Positions 27,001-38,149 of a DNA stretch of 64,000 bases are shown here, in pieces; the first letter of the stretch is position 1; each line of letters begins with the position of its first letter. The notes beneath the pieces were generated by a model. The model was not told the origin of the DNA, ran no database searches, and was given only the letters and a program-made list of their open reading frames with translations. The position numbers and the translations under genes were made by a program. The stretch is from Rhea pennata (lineage: Eukaryota; Chordata; Aves; Rheiformes; Rheidae). The DNA lies in NCBI RefSeq assembly GCF_028389875.1, contig NC_084669.1:35688731-35752730 (forward strand). The letters are read 5' to 3'.

Positions 27001-30000
27001 TACAAAAAGAGATATTTAACAGTCACAAGAAAAAAAATCAAGCAGTTATTACTGAAGTAAGACAGTATGTGAAGAACTAAGGCCTGACCACACTGCTCAT
27101 ATAACTACAGAGGGTGGGAAAAAAAAATCTATTTTCAAGGCCCAAATATTGACAGGAGGAGGTTTAAGGTTTTATCAGCTTTCTTGCCTTTCAGATCCTG
27201 TGAAGCTCCTTATGAACTCAAGTGTTTCAGGCCCCATGATTTGCCTGGACTGTAAGGAGACTACCCATCCACGGAAAATTAGTAACAGAAGGAAAGGAAC
27301 GCACTGACTTGCATTCCAGTGAATTAAGATTTTTTTTTTAATCTAAAATCACAACAAAACTATCATTGCCACATGCTTAATTAGAGATTAAATGCCATCA
27401 TTAAGGAAATAAAGTAAATAAGTTTAAGACTTATTACTTATGACCTAAACATTTTAGGCTTTCTATTCCAGAGACATGTTTTGAGAAGAAGCAACACTAT
27501 TCTACTCTAACAGGAGGGAAACGGTGCAAAAATCACACAAAGTTCGGGCAAAACCTATAGCTTCATTACAAACACATTGTAAGACATACACAATTGCTAT
27601 CAAATTCTCAAATAACATTTTTAAAGCGATGGAATAATGCATGACAGCTCTTTTGTTTAATTTTAACTGTTAAATAGTTTCTACATTCAAATGCAACTAT
27701 TGAATCAATGATGTAAGAGCTGAATCTGAAAAAGGCTTACAACATTTATCCTTACAGAAAGAAAACAGAAAAGAGAATCACAGTTGACAAACTTATATTT
27801 AGGGATTAAATCAAACAAACAGTAGTTTCCAGAGTGCTAAGAATAGAATATTAAATCTATTTTAAAATACGTCATCTTTTTAATGTACCCATGAAGATAC
27901 TTAATGCTGTGATTAGAATTTCTCCTCTCTGCCCTACAATGATGAGTAATTGTTTTTATTTCTTAGAATACATGCTCTAAGATCCACATGTCATGAACTT
28001 TACAAAACAAGGGCAGTAGAAGTACTGTGAGGACTCTGATGAATGAAACCATTGTGCCTCTGCACTTACTGATATCCCACCTACAAAATAATCTTTTTTT
28101 GCCTATATCTAACAGTAACACATGTTCCAATCAGAATCATATCTTACAATCTAAACAGAGAAGAATGTAATACTTTACATACCAATTACGGCACAATAAA
28201 AACTAAAGAAAAAAAAAAGAGAGATTTAAAATATTAGTCAAACCCATTATTTGAGCCTCTAACTGTTAGACTGCAAATTTGAATGCATACTTATGTGACT
28301 GTGGTACTCAGCTGTCAAGCATTTTATGTTTCTCTTTTTTGGTACAGTGAAATGAATACACATCACCTGAACATTGTTTTAAAATTTATTTTTACACCCT
28401 AGATCTTTTTATAAATGATCTTCATTTTCTAAGCTAAAAATCTCAAATTCCTAAATTAAAATCTCTTCTTAATTTGATTTAATTAACCAACTCAAATTTT
28501 TTTGAGAACTCTAATACATTTGAATTTCTGAACATACATTGTGACATTTTAAAATGTTTAAAAACATGATATAAAATATTATGCACAAGAGGGCGCTATT
28601 ACAACCACACAGAAAATGGTTCTGAATTCACTGGTAATTATTTTCTCACCTTGACGGGATCGATACTGAGGCCAAACATACCTCACCTGCACCTTGCATT
28701 AAGCACAAATTCACTTGTATTGCCAATTCGTATCAGTCACACTACTGTCTGGGAATGCAGACGCACGTGAGTCGCACAGGATTCAGCTGTCACTGGTCTC
28801 TTGATCACCAGCCCCTTTCTAAAAGCTACCAACTCTGAAAAGTACCAATTTCCACAACTCCTGGAAACTGGCATTAGCATAGTAGTTAAGACAGTAATAG
28901 AGCTACCAGCAGTGACAGTTTTTATATCAATGACCCACGAGTCAAACCAGTGATTACCAAGCTGCTGACTTCAGTAAGAGGATCAAGCCCTCCTTCCTAT
29001 GCCTTACTGAGGATCATTCTGACATCTCAGTTTCTAACGCATCAATATAGGAATTAATGGTACAAGCTTGACGCATTTTACATAATTTTTTTTTGTTCTG
29101 CGTTTTTACACTCACAAAGCATGGCACAGAGCCCATCAAACTGACCAGATGGAAACATCCTTCTGCTTGATTAGTATCCTTCTTCATACAGTTGCTTAGG
29201 TGAGCAAATCTACGCTCGTAAATCATAAGCATTACTCTTAAGAACAAAGATAATATATACAGTAGCCATCTTACCTAGATGTTTGTAATGGTGGTTATGA
29301 GCTTGCAGCAAAATCTTTACTCGATCCAGTGGTGCAATAGTTGTTTTGGCACAACATCCTGCAACACCTTTCCAAGAATAAAAATGTAAAAACTCTTAAG
29401 TATCAACAGATAAGTAAAGAAATTTTCTAATGTACTTTTAAGTGGAATATGTGGGGAGAAAAGTATAGATAGCTGCCATCAAAAATGTAACACCGACTCC
29501 TTAGAGCCTTACTGGAAGTCAGTATAAGCTACTTTTGCACGATTACGAAATCGAGAAGCACCACCCCTCTCGGCCGCTGAAGTCACAGCAAAGTTTTCGG
29601 AGAGAGTTGCTGGTAGCTTTCCAGCTCACTTCCTCCGCCGCTCCCGCGGGCGCCCGGCGCCGGCTGGCCGCGGCGCAGGGACGCGCTGCGCGCCCGCAGA
29701 GCGCAGCGAGCCGGACGCCCTCCCGCCGCCTCGCGAGCGCCGAGCGGGGCCGCCGCTCCGGCGGCGCACGGCACGGCTCGGCTCGGCTTGGCTCGCTGCC
29801 CGGGCCGCCGCCACAAAGCGGCGGCTCCCCCAAGGCTCGCGGCCGGGCGGCGGGGGCCGCGAGCGCTCGGCTGGCAACCACGCGGGGCTGCCGGCACCTG
29901 CCCCCGGGAGCCGCCGCCCCCTGCCCGCCGGGCACCCACCTCCGGCGATGAAGGAGCGCAGCCAGTAGAAGTCGCGGCGCGCCGCGCCCGGGGGCAGCGC

Positions 30001-30033
30001 GGCGCCGGGCCCCGCCGCCGCCGGGGTGGCCAT
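14730..30033 (-). CDS. SLC25A16: SLC25A16 mitochondrial carrier (complete, 9 coding exons)
   Basis: SLC25A16 is a member of the mitochondrial carrier family in the inner membrane. It was first known as the Graves disease carrier and is proposed, with yeast Leu5, to take part in coenzyme A transport. The minus-strand join is 30033-29940, 29367-29275, 26990-26857, 25104-25041, 19228-19107, 18556-18490, 17681-17519, 16661-16593 and 14886-14730. This gives 963 nt, 320 residues plus stop, close to human (332). All exon phases agree. The three repeat signatures are present: [21 protein letters not shown] and [10 protein letters not shown], each P-x-[DE]-x-x-[KR]. The N-terminal Ala/Gly/Pro-rich stretch is shorter than in mammals, and the C terminus [11 protein letters not shown] is nearly identical. 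The gene looks functional. Confidence 0.97.
16593..16661 (-). CDS. SLC25A16: SLC25A16 exon 8 (third carrier signature)
   Basis: The exon is 69 nt, with acceptor CTCTGTAG and donor TGCCT|GTAAGT. It encodes [20 protein letters not shown], holding the third P-x-D-x-x-R signature. Human has [20 protein letters not shown]. Confidence 0.95.
17519..17681 (-). CDS. SLC25A16: SLC25A16 exon 7
   Basis: The exon is 163 nt, with acceptor CCTTTTAG and donor ATATC|GTAAGT. It encodes [20 protein letters not shown], then [20 protein letters not shown] and QTI, as in human. Confidence 0.96.
18490..18556 (-). CDS. SLC25A16: SLC25A16 exon 6
   Basis: The exon is 67 nt, with acceptor TTTCAAAG and donor GCAG|GTACGT. 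It encodes [20 protein letters not shown], matching human [20 protein letters not shown]. Confidence 0.95.
19107..19228 (-). CDS. SLC25A16: SLC25A16 exon 5 (second carrier signature)
   Basis: The exon is 122 nt, with acceptor TTAATAAAG and donor ACAAAG|GTATAT. It encodes [20 protein letters not shown] and [19 protein letters not shown] is the second signature. Confidence 0.96.
23964..24072. repeat. (TA)n/(TG)n compound microsatellite in SLC25A16 intron
   Basis: About 109 bp of alternating TA, then CA running into TG through a central CACGTG near-palindrome, then a long TA run. Open frames through it are low-complexity artefacts. Confidence 0.95.
25041..25104 (-). CDS. SLC25A16: SLC25A16 exon 4
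   Basis: The exon is 64 nt, with acceptor TTTCATAG and donor GCAG|GTATAG. It encodes [20 protein letters not shown], matching human [17 protein letters not shown]. Confidence 0.95.
26857..26990 (-). CDS. SLC25A16: SLC25A16 exon 3
   Basis: The exon is 134 nt, with acceptor GCTGACAG and donor AAAAAG|GTAGTA. It encodes [20 protein letters not shown] then [19 protein letters not shown], matching transmembrane segment 2 of the human carrier. Confidence 0.96.
28583..28597 (+). promoter_or_regulatory. Candidate CTCF site in SLC25A16 intron 2
   Basis: GCACAAGAGGGCGCT matches the CTCF core CCASYAGRKGGCRSY at 13 of 15 positions. It stands out as a CpG-containing motif in AT-rich intron. This is motif evidence only. 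Confidence 0.45.
29275..29367 (-). CDS. SLC25A16: SLC25A16 exon 2 (first carrier signature)
   Basis: The exon is 93 nt, with acceptor TTGGAAAG and donor CTAG|GTAAGA. It encodes [20 protein letters not shown] and ends YKHLG, including the first P-x-D-x-x-K motif. It is almost identical to human. Confidence 0.96.
29940..30033 (-). CDS. SLC25A16: SLC25A16 exon 1
   Basis: The ATG at 30033 opens [10 protein letters not shown] and reaches [14 protein letters not shown], then donor GGAG|GTGGGT. Human has [15 protein letters not shown] at the same place. The upstream Ala/Gly/Pro residues come from CpG-island sequence. The start lies in a GGCCATGGC context, a good Kozak match. Confidence 0.94.
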
Positions 30034-30398
30034 GGGGCAGGGCGGGCGGCGGCGGCTGCTGCTGCTGCTGCCTCAGGCGGCGAGCGGGCAGCGCGGGCAG
30101 CGCATGGCGCCGGGCGGCGCCGCCGCCGCGGCGCAGGGGCGGAGCGCGGGGCAGCCGCGCCGTCACTGCGGCCCCGCGCCGCGCTGAGCCGCGCCGGGGC
30201 CGCGGCCGCGCTGCGGCGCCTGCGGATCGCGTCAGAGGCGGCGGCAGCGGCGGCGGCTCGGCCCGCCCCTCGCCTCGCCTCGCCCCAGCCGCACGCAGGG
30301 CTTCGCTGGGCGGGTGGGGGGGGGGAGAGGGCTGCGCGCGACGCCGGCAGTGCCGCTGCTGAGGCGCGGGGGGGTGGGGCGCTCCCGCGCGCCGCTGC

Positions 30399-30425
30399 CC
30401 GTTACGACCGTTACAACCGTTACTG
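30399..30425. promoter_or_regulatory. Three tandem MYB-type motifs, 9-bp period
   Basis: CCGTTAC occurs at 30399, 30408 and 30417, spaced exactly 9 bp, inside the SLC25A16 island. The reverse complement GTAACGG fits the MYB element YAAC(G/T)G. Function is inferred. Confidence 0.55.
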
Positions 30426-30530
30426 CGGTGCGAGGCTCCCGTCGCGTCCGCCGCGCCGCTGTCGTCTCCCGACGCGGTCCGTCACGACTTGTTCTCGAGG
30501 AGCAATGGCCGGGGGCGTAGGCGCTGAGGT

Positions 30531-33060
30531 AGGGGCGCTAGGGTTCAGCTGCTCGGCTGGTCCCCGCCGGCAGCGCGAGGTTCGGTGGCTCTGGCCACTC
30601 TCTGCGAGTTACCAACGCTCGCCGATACTTCATCTCGGCGAATACGAATTTTCAGAGCTGTAAACAAACGCTGTCAAAACCAAGGTCAAAGAGATTTAAT
30701 CTGCACTAGGCCCTTACACTCCCGGTATATATATAGCACTGAACTCTTTAAGCATTTAAGTAGATACTTCTGCGCTGTGGCATCAAATGTCTCTTCTGTC
30801 TAAAACTGTAATTCTGTATCTTACAGAAAAATCTTAAAAGATTCACTATTTTATTCATCTTTAAATTTCAGAGTGCGTCAGGACATTAAGTAGATGTGGC
30901 AAAAAAAATAACTCGTTCTGTCTCTTAGAATGATCTAACAGTATCACCTCTGTAAACGTCAAAAAAAAGTTTTTGTGGTTTTTTCAACATCTTTGCTGAG
31001 CAAAATACATAGGGCTTTCAAGAAGGCATTTAACCCAAATTAACCCTATTAACAACTTTTCAAAATAAACTGAACAAGTTCTGAACACTGGCAGATGTTA
31101 TAGGCAACCTGGTACCAGATTACTCAGGTGAGAACATACTGTTAGTATTTTCAGTAGATTTTCCAGTTATCCGTATTTTACATACTTTTTGCCACAAATG
31201 TCTTGAACTGAGCTTCAAGTGTTATGTCAAAATACACATTTGTAAGTCAGTTTTTCAGAAGAAAACAGCAAACATATCTAAGCGCATACACTAGTAAAAC
31301 AAACCCATTTCAAAAAAAAATTACTGGAACATTTTTCTCTCTGCTTGTGTCAAACTGCCTTCAACAGAAATTACTCATTGTTTCCTCTAACAGGTTACAT
31401 TCCTTAAAACACCATTAATTTTTCTTCAACAGCCAGGAAACTATTTTGCTCTGCTTGCTTATGATGCCATTGGGAATTGCTATTTGGGGAATAGCTGTTA
31501 TTAAAAAATGCATATTGTAATAAACACAGCAAGTGTACAGAGATTTCTCTTGCTCAAGATTGTAAGAACGTGTCCTGTATAGCAAAAAACTCCCAAGCCT
31601 TTTTTCGTTTTTGAAAATACCTGGGAAATTCATAATTTTGTTCAGGTCATCCTGATGGTTAAGTTTATAATGTACAATCAGTTGTTCTTTGAATGAGCTA
31701 TTTAAGCAAGTATCCAGATTTGCAGATTCACTGATGATCAGAATGTAGTTTTTCCCCAACCAACTTGCGTTCTTTTGGGATTCTGTTCAGCAAAAGGCCT
31801 GGCTGAGGCATGATCGTAATACACTAACAGCTCCAAATTCATTCTTTATCTCTAGATAAGATTTCACACAAAAATGTTCAAACTATATTAACAGCTGAAA
31901 GTCTTCTAATTTTTGGAGTTTCATCAACAATTAGAGAAAACTGATAGCTGCATAAATGGCCTGTTATTTCATTTGGAAAAGTCAGGTGTTTCAGGAAGAT
32001 ACTTTGTCAACTCTTATAACTTGGAGGGGGAGAGTGTACAGCATTTTTTTTTTTTGAAGGAAGGCACAGACATCTTTAATTACAGAATTCAACACACTTT
32101 CTCAGAGATGCAGTAACACCTGATGGAACTTAGCCACAAAATTTGCTATTTTATATATATAATATATATAAATATATAAAAAAAATCCAAAACCACTATC
32201 ATTCTTGGTTTTATACTTTAATGTTATTAGCCATTTAAGTACTCTGGAATTCCATTTTCTTTGCTACCTACTGCAGTAGTTCATTATTTGCATCTTCAAA
32301 CCTTCCCATTCTCACCACTGTCAATTCATTTTTTACCTTGAAGAGTTTATGCCTTCTGCAGAATGGCAAGCTTTTTATGACCCATCCTTACAAGTCAGTA
32401 TCTTTTTTTAGTGTTGCTTAGGTTACACCCATGCCTGACATTATGCAATCCTTTATTGGCAAATTTCACAATACAACAGAGAAAGACATTCAAGTCACAA
32501 TACTCAAGTATCTAACTGGAAGAAAAACTTCAAGTAGGTATTTTTATTTACAACTATTATTTGTTTTTGACTGAGTTTCTCTTTTGTTTGAATATTTCTT
32601 TGTAAAAGATGTCTTAAACATTTATCCATTCAAATAAGTTAAGACTACAGTTACATAAGCTAGTCTTACAGCAGTTGTTTCTCAAAAGATCACTTGCATT
32701 GTTCCTAGCATGCTGACAGCACTTCTGGCTCTGTGCTGAGACAATTGTAAGATGCATTATAAAATGTCATGCCTCCAGGCTTTAGGGGTAATGAAGATCC
32801 CCACCACCACCCCCATCTTTTATACTTACTTGTAGTCTTCACTTGTTAGTCATCCGAGTGATCTGTCTAGTTGACTGTTCATTTGCAGAAAAAAACATAA
32901 CCAAATCTGTTGAAAAGCCAGAATTTTTCCCATGTAAGACTAACAGGAACTTTAAGTGGTTTTTCTTTTCACAGCAGCAGGAAGTATGGTTTGTAAGTTA
33001 GAAATATTTGTGCGTATCTGTTTCCCGCCACTGGGCCTTCCTAGTCTCTTTTTTTTTTCC
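30531..33060. other. Intergenic DNA, no gene seen
   Basis: AT-rich sequence upstream of SLC25A16 with short unremarkable open frames. An AT palindrome-rich stretch lies at about 32151-32180. I see no transposon body or conserved motif. Confidence 0.6.
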
Positions 33061-33600
33061 TGCTATGAGGGAACAGACCAGGTGGGGCTACTTAATCAGG
33101 TGAGACAAGCCAGGAACTAAGGATGGCCATAGTGCAGGCAGTGCCCTCTCCAATAGGGCATAGTCCTCCATCACTTGAGCAGAGGAGGCAGAGCAAGATG
33201 CTGGTGATACAGTCTACTAGTAGCCCCAGATGCAGCAAGGGGATGAAGCAGGTCCAAGGTCCATCCTAGTAGTCCAGTCAGGAACAGCAGGAGATGGGGC
33301 CCAAGACTAGACTGGAAACAGGTCTAAAGACCTTCCAGGAGACAAGCTTAGATATTAGATAACTACAGTGTAGGTCCAAAGGGCTAAACAAAAACAACTC
33401 AAAAAAAAAAACACCCTTAACTCAGAGTCAGGACTGGAAACAAGCATATCTACAACATAGCTCAGATAAGAAGAGGGTGCCCAGGCCTGAGCTTAAATAG
33501 TATTCCTGGACCAATGGCAGTGTGAGTGGGTGGGTGCTCCTCCAGGTGAGGCTGACCTGGGCCATTAAGATCACCCAGGACCCTGACAATGCCTACTTGT
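33061..33600 (-). mobile_element. LTR-like interspersed repeat, left copy (minus orientation)
   Basis: On the minus strand this segment contains CAGCCTCACCTGGAG, then 39 bp later CTATTTAAGCTCAG (TATA-like), then a moderately GC-rich body. The same blocks, in the same order and at nearly the same spacing, occur on the plus strand at 34.9-35.3 kb, which shows a repeat family. The TATA-like box suggests a retroelement LTR, but no family can be assigned and the ends are approximate. Confidence 0.6.
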
Positions 33601-34912
33601 AGTATGTAGATGATGTTTTTCAGGAACTGAAATATCTGACTTTCCTAAGTCCTGGAGCTTGTAAATACAGTGGTACCAAATTTCTCTACCTAAGTAAGCC
33701 CTTTTTCTTTCAGGAGCAGGGAGGAGGTGTACACTTCTGGCCCTCTGCTGTCACATGATGAGCCTACTGCATAAAGGCAGCATCCAGTGCCAGGTTTGTG
33801 CATAAAAATTAGCCAGTGTCTTCACAAGTGTGTGTTTACTGCCAGAGTGTCTATTTTTACTGGCCAGATGTAGCACAGTCATTCTATACTCATATTCTTC
33901 ATGCACAATCATGCAGTGAACAAAGGGCCAAGTTTTCCCACCTAAAAAAATGAAAAATGGAAGCAAATTACTACCACAGTGAGGACATTATGTCTGGTTT
34001 ACAGCCTACTATCGGATTGTCCTTTTGCAAGGGTTATGGCAAACCTGGGCCATGGCTGGAAAACTTTAATAGACTGCATGTAATCTCTAGGCCACAAGTC
34101 AAGAATATCTGACAAAAATTTAGATTAAATACAATGGGCCTCTATCATATTGGGAGTAAGGATATGGCTTCGTAGTCCTTTCTGGCCTTAGTTCTCATAA
34201 AATAGTATTAACACTTAAACTGTCCATGTTCAGCATGCTTACAAACAGTAACTTACTTTCAGTGCCTATCAGGCAGGTAGATAGTATCTAAAGAACTAGG
34301 GCCAAGAAAGACTGCATGAGGAAGTCATTGTTAAAACCACAATTAGAATTCAGATGTTTCTACATAAAAATCATAGACTTTTCTCTTTCAAATACTGCCA
34401 ACTCACAATTCTGATTATCTGTCTTACAGATACAAAGACATTAGTCTTGGATTCAGCTAGGTTTACAGGCATAGCACCATGCAAATCCAGTGCCTAGCTT
34501 CCAAGTCTGGTCAGGGAGCAGGCTAGTCAGTTTAGCAAACTAGAGTCTAATAAATGTGAGGAAGGCTTTGCAAGGTAGATGTTTTAAACTATGCTTTGTA
34601 ATCACAGGAGGAGCCAGCTCCAGTGTTTCAGCATCATGTTTCCATTCTGGGCATGTGGCACAGCTAGAATTAAGACAGGCAAGCTTAGATCCAATCCTTT
34701 CCCTACCAAAAAGAGGATTGGTGTCTTTGCACCTAGGGTTTTTGGTTTCTGGCGGGCTTAACTCAGGTTCAGCATCAGTGACCTCTAATGTTGTGCTTCT
34801 ATAAACTTTCCCTAGCCTAGACTGATGATGTGCCCACTGCAAATGCCCATGTGCCTCATGCAGATGACTCTGCAGGAGTCCATTTAGGGACAACATATCT
34901 GAATAGTTCTGT
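33601..34912. other. Spacer between the two inverted repeat copies
   Basis: About 1.3 kb without a recognisable coding domain. The open frames near 34540-34896 lack similarity to any protein I know. It may be flanking DNA or the eroded inside of a larger element. Confidence 0.5.
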
Positions 34913-35340
34913 TCTCAGTATCAGGCCCTGAAGGTGCTAACAGGCCTTAATGGCCCTGACCAGCCTCACCTGGAGCCTCCACCCACATCCTCTGGCCACA
35001 GGGCCCAGGTGCTCTATTTAAGCTCAGACATGGGCCTCCACTCCCTGCCTGAGTGGTGTTGTAGGATCTGCCTTGTAATTGCTGTCTGACTCTGGCTACC
35101 TTCAGTAGACCTGGTCTTGTCTCTGATTTGTGGATTGATTCCTGGTTTGACTTTCTTCATTGCCAAGATATTATCTGATGATGTGGACTTCTAGTTGAAG
35201 TCAGCTAGTCCTCAGACTAGCTCTGCTTGCCTTGCTTGGGTACTGTGGGGCTGGATTCTGTCTGGAAAGTACCTGCTATGCCAGGGTATTGTGCTCTGTT
35301 CCCTATTCCTTAAGGAACAGCAGCTCCTCAAAGCTCGCTA
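34913..35340 (+). mobile_element. LTR-like interspersed repeat, right copy (plus orientation)
   Basis: The blocks CAGCCTCACCTGGAG (34961-34975) and CTATTTAAGCTCAG (35013-35026) are exact reverse complements of 33540-33554 and 33487-33500. Spacing is 37 bp here and 39 bp in the left copy. Flanking sequence also aligns with gaps. The opposite orientation means the pair is not a simple provirus with two direct LTRs. Confidence 0.6.
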
Positions 35341-35442
35341 ATGCCCAGTACCAACTGGGGTTGAGTAGCTTACATATTTGTGCACTGTACACCTAGTACT
35401 ATGTTGTCTAATTTTATCTACTTTGCAAGTCTCTACGAGTTT

Positions 35443-35443
<1 letters not shown>

Positions 35444-35474
<31 letters not shown>
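35444..35474. repeat. Poly(T) run of 31
   Basis: An uninterrupted T-run sits directly before the CR1-like block. It is mononucleotide slippage DNA or, less likely, the complement of an A-tail. Confidence 0.9.
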
Positions 35475-35475
<1 letters not shown>

Positions 35476-35483
35476 ATAAAAGC

Positions 35484-36950
35484 ATGAGAACAGTAGTACT
35501 ATGGTACTATGTCAGACCAAAGGTCCACAAACTTAAAACTCTATCTCTGGTAGTAGCCAGTAGCGTACCTATACAAAAGAAAGCTGAAGTATAATACAGA
35601 GAATATTTCCCCAGTGTATTCGTCCAGTAATCTGTAGCTACAACAGTATTCTTGTGTCAAGTAATTCTTGACTGAAGTTTTTTCTTGTAACTCATCTAAA
35701 ACTTAAACACACAAAAGCTTTGGGCATCTGTAATGTGCTGCAGTGGAGTTCCACGGTTTAACAATGCTTTTAATGAAAAAGTAGCTATCTTGTATTTTGA
35801 TATCCATGACTTGATGTCCTCTGTTTCTATTGAGAAACAGTGAATAACTGCTTCCTGTGCCACTGACTTTGTAATACTAGTTGGCATTTCCCACAAGTTA
35901 GCCTTTCTTCCAAAGTGAAGAATCTTAGCATATTCGGATGCTTTTGTACCTTTGACCGTTCCTACTGTCCTTCTCCATATCTTTTTAGATTCTATTTTCT
36001 TCCTTACAAGCTATGGAGATCAGAACTGCACATTAATATTCAGGATGCAAGCAAATTATAGATCTGGACTAAATAATGATGGTATAGTGATGTTTTCTGT
36101 TTTATCCTCTCCTCCTTTGTTAATGGTTTCTGAAAGTCTGAGTGCACAGAACAGTTTCACATAAGTATCTGTCATAGTACCAGGATCTGTTTTGCATGCT
36201 AGTAACTAATTCAAAGACCATGATTTCTGTGTTTTACACTTGTGCTTCACTTTGCATTTGGTAAAAGAATTTCATCCACCATTTTATTCCTCAGTCAGTC
36301 ATTACTATGAGATCTTTCTACAAACCTTTACACTCAACTTTAGTTTTACTAGCATGAATATCTTAGCCCTGTCAAGAAAGACTGTCACCTTATACTACTC
36401 ACCTTCTAGACTGTTTATGACTGTTGAAAAAGATGGATCACAAACACATATGCCTGTGGGTGACTCCGTTGATCTTTACTGTGGAAAAAGACCGGCAGTT
36501 AATTCTTGTTTCCTAGGTTTTAGTAAAGTTATTAATGGAGCAATGACTGTGCATGTTATTGTTTGTGTGCTCCTCACTATTGCATTGTTTATTCTAAACA
36601 AGACCTAGTCCTCCTGGTTGATGCTCTCCTCCAAGGTATTAACTTTTCATTCTGCTTTTTGTTCAAGGCTAATTTCTGATATGTTCCCATTTTCCTGAGA
36701 AACATACTCTTATCTTGTGATACGGCTATATCATCAAGTTCCAGCTCCCTTCTACCTATTCATACCGTGCACAGTACTCTGGAGGAACAATACTACTTTT
36801 ACTTCTCAAATCATTGGTTTTACAGAAATAGCTTGTAGTACTCCTTTGTTTAACAGTGCAGATCTTTTAAATGACAGAAGTCTTGGGTGTCTTATCTCCC
36901 CCCCCCCCAGCAATCTTTTCAGCAAACTGTCAGGAGGAGACAGTATGCTT
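35484..36950 (-). mobile_element. Old CR1-type LINE fragment, antisense
   Basis: The plus strand reads like the complement of the 3' part of an amniote CR1 LINE. Landmarks in order are GTCAGACCAAAGGTCCA (about 35513), GATCAGAACTGCACA (about 36018) followed by GATGGTATAGTGATG, then CTTCACTTTGCATTTG with AATTTCATCCACCATTTTAT (about 36245-36290). These match, with heavy divergence, the CR1 antisense landmarks GACCAGAACTGCACACAG and TTTCATCTGCCATTTTG. Many stops and indels make it a dead fossil. The 3' end lies at the left, and the right boundary is approximate. Confidence 0.72.
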
Positions 36951-38129
36951 ACACCCACAAAACAACCCATCTGTGTGTATTGCCAAAATTAACTGCCACT
37001 GAAAGTTTATCAGGGAAATATTCAAAATTCAAGTATATGTGCTGCTTGGTTCACCTTGTTAGAGCTGAAAAGTCTATGAGCTTGGCCAAGATTCCTCAAC
37101 TGTATTCTCCTTTGACTATAAGGAAGTGAACAAAGAGAAGAGAGAATGGGCTTACAAATTGGTGATGAGGTAGCTAACAGTAAACTGTGCAGGTCTGTGC
37201 CACTGCCTCTTTTTACACATGAATTAAAATAGCAAAACACTAGAATCTAAAACAGAGCATGGACAGCACTGCTTCTCTTGCATGTGTTAGGAAAGCTTCT
37301 ACAGACTCGTATTTGAGTAGTTTGGTTCACATTTTAAATGCCTTATGGTATAACAACTAGAGACTAAGTAATAGATTGAGAAGGGTTTTTTTTTGTTTGT
37401 TTGTTTTTAAGTTCTGCTAGGTTATATTGTCTCATAGATCCTATTTTCAGCATCTGTTTTCCAGTTTGAAGCAACATGAGAATTACTAGCCTGTTTTTCA
37501 CTTTGACAAAATGCTGTAATACTAATGAATCATGTAAAAGGCTGGACCAATTTTTCCTCGTATTATAATATTTTGCTCATCCATTCCCCTCTGGGAAGGA
37601 GCAGAAAATATTAGTAGGAGCTTTTAATGGATGAGGTTGGGGGATGGGGAGAGCAAGACCTATTTTTCTCTTTGCAGAAGGGAGGGGGAAGGCTCAGCAG
37701 CTCTTCTTCCTCTAATTAGCATTTCCCCAGATTCCTTAGCACATTTGTTTCTCCTCCACTGGATGGCCAGAGCACTCTCCCTCTTCCTCCTCTCATGAGC
37801 ACGGCAGGCTGGGGGCAGCCGCAGGGTGTCCTTGTTGCTGGGGGCGGTGCAGATGAGCGTCTCAGTTCGGTGGGCCTAGGCGCACGCTCCCCCCGCCTAG
37901 TCACAAATGCACAAAACGGGGGGCTTTAGCCCCTCTCCCACCTACAACCCCCTCCCCCCAGCGAACCAGTCACCCTATGACGGGCAGGGCTTAGCAGCTT
38001 TCACTCCTGTAGTCTAAGAAAAGGAATGATTTCACAGGGTGTCACCTCCGTTGCTAGTTGCAAGACATGTAGCTTGAGACTACAACGTCCAGAAGGAACA
38101 GAATATTTTGCCCTTTTTATTATTTTGTA
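36951..38129. other. Intergenic DNA before the TET1 island
   Basis: Mixed composition rising in GC towards 38 kb, with no gene seen. A run of about 10 C lies near 36899 just upstream. Confidence 0.6.
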
Positions 38130-38149
38130 AAAATTTCCAGCACTAACAG

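Larger units (their letters stand above)
14887..29274. other. SLC25A16 introns 2-8
   Basis: Introns lie at 14887-16592, 16662-17518, 17682-18489, 18557-19106, 19229-25040, 25105-26856 and 26991-29274. They are AT-rich. Small T- or A-runs occur (for example 16203-16240). There is a 20-bp tandem duplication at 23411-23449, a repeated ATTAACCAATCTGAGAAAA at about 26688 and 26718, a large TA/TG microsatellite at 23964-24072, a run of 14 G near 24159 and alternating CG/CA at about 25608. No further exon is supported. Confidence 0.7.
29630..30530 (-). promoter_or_regulatory. SLC25A16: CpG island promoter of SLC25A16
   Basis: A CpG-dense block covers exon 1 and about 500 bp upstream of the start codon. 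There is no TATA box. Three MYB-type motifs lie at 30399-30423. CGG/GCC-rich and CTG-rich stretches (30054-30072) encode nothing conserved. Confidence 0.85.

Noticed and set aside
29788-30663. 291-codon plus-strand open frame over the SLC25A16 island
   Set aside because: Same GC artefact. It runs antisense to verified exon 1 and its composition is Ala/Arg/Gly only.
33613-33640. YVDDVF-like peptide resembling a reverse transcriptase active site
   Set aside because: A stop codon lies immediately upstream and no other RT motif follows. A chance match is most likely.
36240-36608. 122-codon plus-strand open frame with a hydrophobic end
   Set aside because: It lies inside the antisense CR1 remnant and has no membrane-protein homology.
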